NCBI GenBank assembly: GCA_910587575.1
Contig: CAJULU010000026.1
Coordinates: 1-57,753 of the forward strand
Direction: 5' to 3'
DNA length: 57,753 nt
Origin: an uncultured Dorea sp.
GTDB lineage: Bacteria > Bacillota > Clostridia > Lachnospirales > Lachnospiraceae
The notes under the pieces: generated by a model
Told to the model about the DNA's origin: nothing
What the model saw: the letters and a program-made list of their open reading frames with translations, nothing else
Database searches by the model: none
In this document: positions 54,372 to 57,753 of the stretch, piece by piece
Layout of the letters: each line of letters opens with the position of its first letter
Position numbering within the stretch: position 1 is the stretch's first letter
Position numbers and translations under genes: made by a program

Positions 54372-55600
54372 AAGCTTTCAGAAAATTATTTGCGTCAGCA
54401 TTTATTTGGATTTCTATTGTTTTTATTGGATCGAATTTACTTCTGAAATCCATGAATACGGCAGAAAGCGGCAGACCATACCGGGTTGAAATAGACAGAA
54501 TTGCCTTTCAGATCGAGAAAAACGGGTTGAACAGCATTGATTTATCGGAGTGTGAATATGTAAATCATATCGGGACGTTTGGTGAAGAATTTTACAATTC
54601 TGACAGTGATTATGTGATTTGTGAGATCAACGGAATCCTTTACCGGTTTGATTACGAGGCGAAACAGGACATGGGAAACAAGAAAATGATTTTTATGGTT
54701 AATGGGATACTGGCAGTAATGTCTGCTGTGGTTTTCGCTGTCCTGTTTTATATCTATGAAGAAGTTCTGCGCCCGTTTGAACGGTTTAAGAATGTTCCTT
54801 ATGAACTTTCAAAGGGCAATCTGACCATTCCGGTCAGGGAAAATAAGAACCGGTTTTTTGGAAGATTTCTGTGGGGAATCGACCTGCTGCGTGAAAGTAT
54901 GGAACAGCAGAAACAACGGGAGCTAAAGCTTCAGAAGGAAAAGAAGACGATTTTACTGTCACTTTCACACGATATCAAAACGCCGCTTTCCGCTATCAAA
55001 TTATACGCAAAGGCGCTGTCGAAAGGTCTGTATTCCGATACGGAGAAGCAGCGTGAGACAGCTGAAAAGATAAACGATAAGGCTGACGAGATAGAACACT
55101 ATGTTTCACAGATAATGGCTGCCTCCCGTGAAGAATTTTTAAGTCTTGAAGTAGAAGAGGGGGAGTTTTATCTGGCAGATCTGGTGCAGAATATTGCAGC
55201 ATATTACAGTGAAAAACTGGCGTTAGTCAAGACAGAATTTACGATCGGAGAATACCAGAACTGCCTGATTTCCGGTGATTTTGACCGGAGTGTCGAGGTG
55301 CTGCAGAACTTAATGGAAAATGCAATGAAATACGGCGATGGTAAAAGAATTGATCTGTTGTTTTCCAATGAGGATGAGGGAGTTTTTGTTTCTGTGAGAA
55401 ACAGCGGATGTACGCTTGACAGAACGGAGTTACCGCATGTTTTTGAGAGCTTCTGGCGGGGCGGGAATTCTGAAAAGACAGAAGGAAGCGGGCTTGGACT
55501 GTATATTTGCAGACAACTGATGCATAAAATGGGCGGGGATGTTTTTGGCGGGATAAAGGAAGGTGTAATTGAGATTGTCGCCATTTTCCGCCGGGTATAA
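54368..55600 (+). CDS. HAMP sensor histidine kinase (module 2)
   Basis: A 410-residue kinase: TM1 (about 7-27), a short extracellular loop of about 85 residues, TM2 (about 113-135), HAMP (to about 190), HisKA with SLSHDIKTPLSAIK, and an ATPase domain with NLMENAMKYG, RNSGCTLDR and GSGLGLYI. The ATG at 54368 lies in the regulator stop; longer in-frame extensions lie inside the regulator gene. Small extracellular loop as in BceS-type kinases, which sense through their transporter. Confidence 0.92.
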   Translation: MKAFRKLFASAFIWISIVFIGSNLLLKSMNTAESGRPYRVEIDRIAFQIEKNGLNSIDLSECEYVNHIGTFGEEFYNSDSDYVICEINGILYRFDYEAKQDMGNKKMIFMVNGILAVMSAVVFAVLFYIYEEVLRPFERFKNVPYELSKGNLTIPVRENKNRFFGRFLWGIDLLRESMEQQKQRELKLQKEKKTILLSLSHDIKTPLSAIKLYAKALSKGLYSDTEKQRETAEKINDKADEIEHYVSQIMAASREEFLSLEVEEGEFYLADLVQNIAAYYSEKLALVKTEFTIGEYQNCLISGDFDRSVEVLQNLMENAMKYGDGKRIDLLFSNEDEGVFVSVRNSGCTLDRTELPHVFESFWRGGNSEKTEGSGLGLYICRQLMHKMGGDVFGGIKEGVIEIVAIFRRV

Positions 55601-55622
55601 CCGGCATTCACGTTCTCAGACA

Positions 55623-55653
55623 GGCAGCGTCAGGACATTGACGCTGCCGTCTT
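55623..55653 (+). terminator. Terminator after module 2
   Basis: GGCAGCGTCA-GGACAT-TGACGCTGCC followed by GTCTTTT. It lies between convergent genes. Confidence 0.85.
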
Positions 55654-55665
55654 TTGCTGTCTTAC

Positions 55666-56268
55666 TTAGCCGGGCTGTTCGTCAAAACGTCTGTCCTGAA
55701 AATAATACTCTTTATCCCGTTCATTGATTTCCCGGTATACTTTGCATGGGCTTCCAAATGCGACCACATTGTCCGGAATATCCTTTGTTACGACCGAGCC
55801 TGCTCCTATCACAGAATTTTCTCCGATGGTAACACCCGGAAGAATAATCACATTTGCGCCAATCCATACGTTGTCTTTCACGGTAATAGGAAATGAATAC
55901 ATACCGTCTGCCCGATGTTCCGGATGAATGGGATGTCCGGTGGTGCTGAATGTAACATTAGGGCCGATGAGGACATGTTTCCCGATGGTTATTTTCCAGT
56001 CGTCAATCAAAGTCAGATTCATGTTCGCATATGTGCCGTCTCCAATGGACACATATTTTCCAACCGCAGCCGTAAGCGGCGGGACAATCCAGACATTTTC
56101 GCCAACGTAACCAAAAATATCTGTAAGAAGTGCGGCGCGTCCCTCCATATCTTCAGGCGGCAGATTGTTGAACTGATTCACCAGACCCTTCGTATGCGCC
56201 TGCAAAGCCATATTTTCGTCATCGTCGCCCCAGAGATAACCTTTTTTCATTTTTTCCTGTTCTGTCAT
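55666..56268 (-). CDS. Sugar O-acetyltransferase (Maa/LacA-type)
   Basis: A 200-residue left-handed beta-helix acetyltransferase. The N-terminal Mac domain (MTEQEKMKKGYLWGDDDE) and hexapeptide repeats (IGKHVLIGPNV, VWIGANVIILPGVTIGENSVIGAGSVV) are clear, with the catalytic histidine in TTGHPIHPE. It moves acetyl from acetyl-CoA to maltose- or galactoside-type sugars for detoxification. The ATG at 56268 follows GGAGG. Confidence 0.94.
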   Translation of the reverse strand: MTEQEKMKKGYLWGDDDENMALQAHTKGLVNQFNNLPPEDMEGRAALLTDIFGYVGENVWIVPPLTAAVGKYVSIGDGTYANMNLTLIDDWKITIGKHVLIGPNVTFSTTGHPIHPEHRADGMYSFPITVKDNVWIGANVIILPGVTIGENSVIGAGSVVTKDIPDNVVAFGSPCKVYREINERDKEYYFQDRRFDEQPG

Positions 56269-56443
56269 TTCATACCTCCATGAATTCATTTTATTTATTG
56301 TGCAAAACCAATAGCAGGCATATCGTTGCATCTCCCAGGTAAAACACTTCTGCAGTCAGGAGAATACCAACATTGTACCACAAAAAATAATAAAAGACAG
56401 CATATATAAAATAGAATAAATAATGACATTATGATACAATTGA

Positions 56444-56548
56444 CCTGTACAGGAAATCAGATACCTGGATAAGCTGACTGATGAGCAGGCAAAAGGGAAA
56501 ACCATGGATAAAATCCTGCGCAGAGAGAGAAAGAAGCAAAAAAAGTGA
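56444..56548 (+). pseudogene. 34-codon gene fragment
   Basis: An open frame with no start codon that ends in a lysine/arginine-rich helix (DKILRRERKKQKK) before a TGA. Protein-like composition (RYLDKLTDEQAKGKTM) and the missing 5' end suggest the tail of a deleted gene. I do not recognise the family. Confidence 0.35.
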
Positions 56549-56563
56549 AAAGGAGGCTGTAAA

Positions 56564-57166
56564 ATGGATTTAACAAAATTTGTGTGGACAAGAGAACCGG
56601 AAAAATATGAGATAAAGCAGGATATCATCGAGATTATTACAAAACCACACACGGATTTGTGGCAGAGGACATATTATCATTTCCGAAATGATAATGCACC
56701 GGTCCTTCAGATGGAAACAGAGGAAAAGTATTTCAGTTTTGTCGTGAAGACAGAGTTTCAGGACAGTCATCACCGGTTTGATCAGTGCGGTGTTGTGATG
56801 TATCTGGACAGTGAGAACTGGCTGAAGGGATCGATAGAGTATGAGAACCAAGAATATCAGCATTTGGGAAGTGTAGTAACAAATAACGGATATTCGGACT
56901 GGGCTACGACAAAGATTGAAGCTTCTGTTAAAACAATGTGGTATCGCCTGAGCCGGCGGGAGGATGATTATTGTATTGAATGTTCCCTGGATGGAATTAC
57001 ATTCAGTCAGATGCGGATCTGTCATATGCATCGCGGCGGCGGGAAAATCAGATTTGGCGTTTATGCGTGTTCACCGGAGGATTCTTCGTTTAAGGCAGTT
57101 TTTTCTAATATACAGATGGGAGAATGCCAGTGGCGGGCCCATGATGGACAGAAACCGGATGAATAA
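56564..57166 (+). CDS. DUF1349 domain protein (concanavalin-like fold)
   Basis: A 200-residue cytoplasmic protein of the DUF1349 family (beta-sandwich, concanavalin-A-like). Family motifs include FVVKTEFQ, DQCGVVMYLD and SDWATTKI. Members are thought to bind carbohydrate or to be regulatory, without proven activity. It starts behind AAAAGGAGG and is followed by the serine tRNA cluster. Confidence 0.88.
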   Translation: MDLTKFVWTREPEKYEIKQDIIEIITKPHTDLWQRTYYHFRNDNAPVLQMETEEKYFSFVVKTEFQDSHHRFDQCGVVMYLDSENWLKGSIEYENQEYQHLGSVVTNNGYSDWATTKIEASVKTMWYRLSRREDDYCIECSLDGITFSQMRICHMHRGGGKIRFGVYACSPEDSSFKAVFSNIQMGECQWRAHDGQKPDE

Positions 57167-57230
57167 TATTGAATATGAGGCGGGATAATAACAGGGAAGG
57201 ATAAAAAAGGATAAAAAATAAAAAAAGGTA

Positions 57231-57259
57231 TTGACGGCGATGGGGTTGTGTGGTAGAAT
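57231..57259 (+). promoter_or_regulatory. Promoter of the tRNA-Ser pair
   Basis: TTGACG, 17 bp, TAGAAT, about 40 bp before the first tRNA. Confidence 0.8.
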
Positions 57260-57298
57260 AACCCGTGTCGCCGTAAAACGACAAAATAATTGAATCGT

Positions 57299-57384
57299 GG
57301 AGAGGTATCGAAGTGGTCATAACGAGGCGGTCTTGAAAACCGTTTGTCCGAAAGGGCGCATGGGTTCGAATCCCATCCTCTCCG
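57299..57384 (+). tRNA. tRNA-Ser (TGA)
   Basis: The acceptor stem GGAGAGG pairs with CCTCTCC; the anticodon loop is CTTGAAA in GGCGGT...ACCGTT, giving TGA; a long variable arm (TTGTCCGAAAGGGCGCA) is present as in all tRNA-Ser; discriminator G. No CCA is encoded. Confidence 0.95.
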
Positions 57385-57432
57385 TTTATTACCACTATTT
57401 GAATCAAGAACGATTTTGAAATCGAGCATCTT

Positions 57433-57522
57433 GGAGAAGTACCCAAGCTGGCCGAAGGGGCTCCCCTGGAAAGGGAGTAGGTCGTTAATAGCGGCGCGAG
57501 GGTTCAAATCCCTCCTTCTCCG
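57433..57522 (+). tRNA. tRNA-Ser (GGA)
   Basis: The acceptor stem GGAGAAG pairs with CTTCTCC; the anticodon loop CTGGAAA between CTCCC and GGGAG gives GGA; long variable arm with TAGGTCGTTAATAGCGGCGC; discriminator G. No CCA is encoded. Confidence 0.95.
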
Positions 57523-57640
57523 TTAGCCATACGAATTGGAAACAGTGGTCTGCTGAATGTCGGTTCGTAAATAAAAACATGCGGAATGCGTGTGTAAGAC
57601 AGATGGATGGAAAAAAACTTGAAAAAAGTAAAAATATGTC

Positions 57641-57753
57641 TTGACAAACGCACATCACGCATGATATTATGGCTAAGCTGACTTGAGAGAGAAAGCGAAA
57701 AGAACCTTGATAATTAAACAATAGACAACAACCTTGAAAATTTCTTGAGAGAA
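57641..57753 (+). promoter_or_regulatory. Strong promoter and leader of an rRNA-type operon
   Basis: TTGACA, 18 bp, TATTAT at 57641-57670, followed by a leader containing CTTGATAATTAAACAATAG and CCTTGAAAATTTCTTGAGAG, resembling the spacer/leader found before 16S rRNA in Clostridia. The 16S gene itself, if present, lies beyond the right edge. Confidence 0.6.

Overview
This 57.8 kb window is chromosomal DNA of a low-to-mid GC Gram-positive anaerobe, most probably a Lachnospiraceae-type Clostridia. The grounds are Shine-Dalgarno sites of the AGGAGG type, frequent GTG and TTG starts, a MurT/GatD pair, a TPP-riboswitch thiM-thiE-thiD operon, lantibiotic-immunity type ABC transporters, YesM/YesN carbohydrate regulation and many LytTR/GHKL signalling pairs. 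The family assignment is inference from gene content; no 16S sequence is present, although the right edge runs into what looks like an rRNA operon leader.

Layout. 1-4.5 kb: a 61-bp tandem repeat, then jetB-jetC (SMC-like Wadjet/MksB-type genes) with no jetA or jetD in view. 4.7-15.4 kb: a sugar-uptake locus of YesM kinase, YesN regulator (frameshifted at A7), a solute-binding lipoprotein, YesL, a second paralogous solute-binding lipoprotein, two permeases and a GH36 alpha-galactosidase. 15.4-20.5 kb: a NisK/NisR-like pair divergent from a LanF-LanE-LanG-like immunity transporter, with three phased TGTAAGGT repeats between them. 20.6-21.3 kb: a 164-bp palindromic MITE-like element that supplies the end of a truncated nucleotidyltransferase gene. 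21.4-31.6 kb: a REC-LytTR-REC-winged-helix double response regulator, its frameshifted membrane kinase, a repeat-bearing surface protein, a LytTR/GHKL pair, then a lipoprotein, TM2, zinc-ribbon and TPM group preceded by a 21-bp-spaced direct repeat. 31.6-33.8 kb: murT-gatD, with gatD split by an in-frame TAG. 33.9-39.1 kb and 50.6-55.6 kb: two OmpR regulator, HisKA kinase, ABC ATPase and FtsX permease modules in mirrored gene order, each with a TTTAAGG-type box in front of its transporter. 39.3-45.3 kb: an ABC exporter behind a leader attenuator, then an AgrC-like kinase, a small basic ORF, a CPBP protease and an AgrA-like LytTR regulator. 45.3-50.4 kb: VanZ, a PucR-type regulator, tRNA-Cys, thiMED and an internally deleted Uma2 pseudogene. 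55.7-57.7 kb: an acetyltransferase, a DUF1349 protein, two tRNA-Ser genes and the rRNA-type promoter.

Seven two-component systems in 57 kb, most linked to ABC transporters or envelope proteins, make this a sensing and envelope-defence region. Several have a recognisable candidate binding site next to the genes they probably control. Five coding lesions stand out: three homopolymer frameshifts (A7, T10, C7) in signalling genes and two in-frame TAG codons in otherwise intact genes. They may be real mutations, recoding or slippage signals, or sequence errors, and the window alone cannot decide which.
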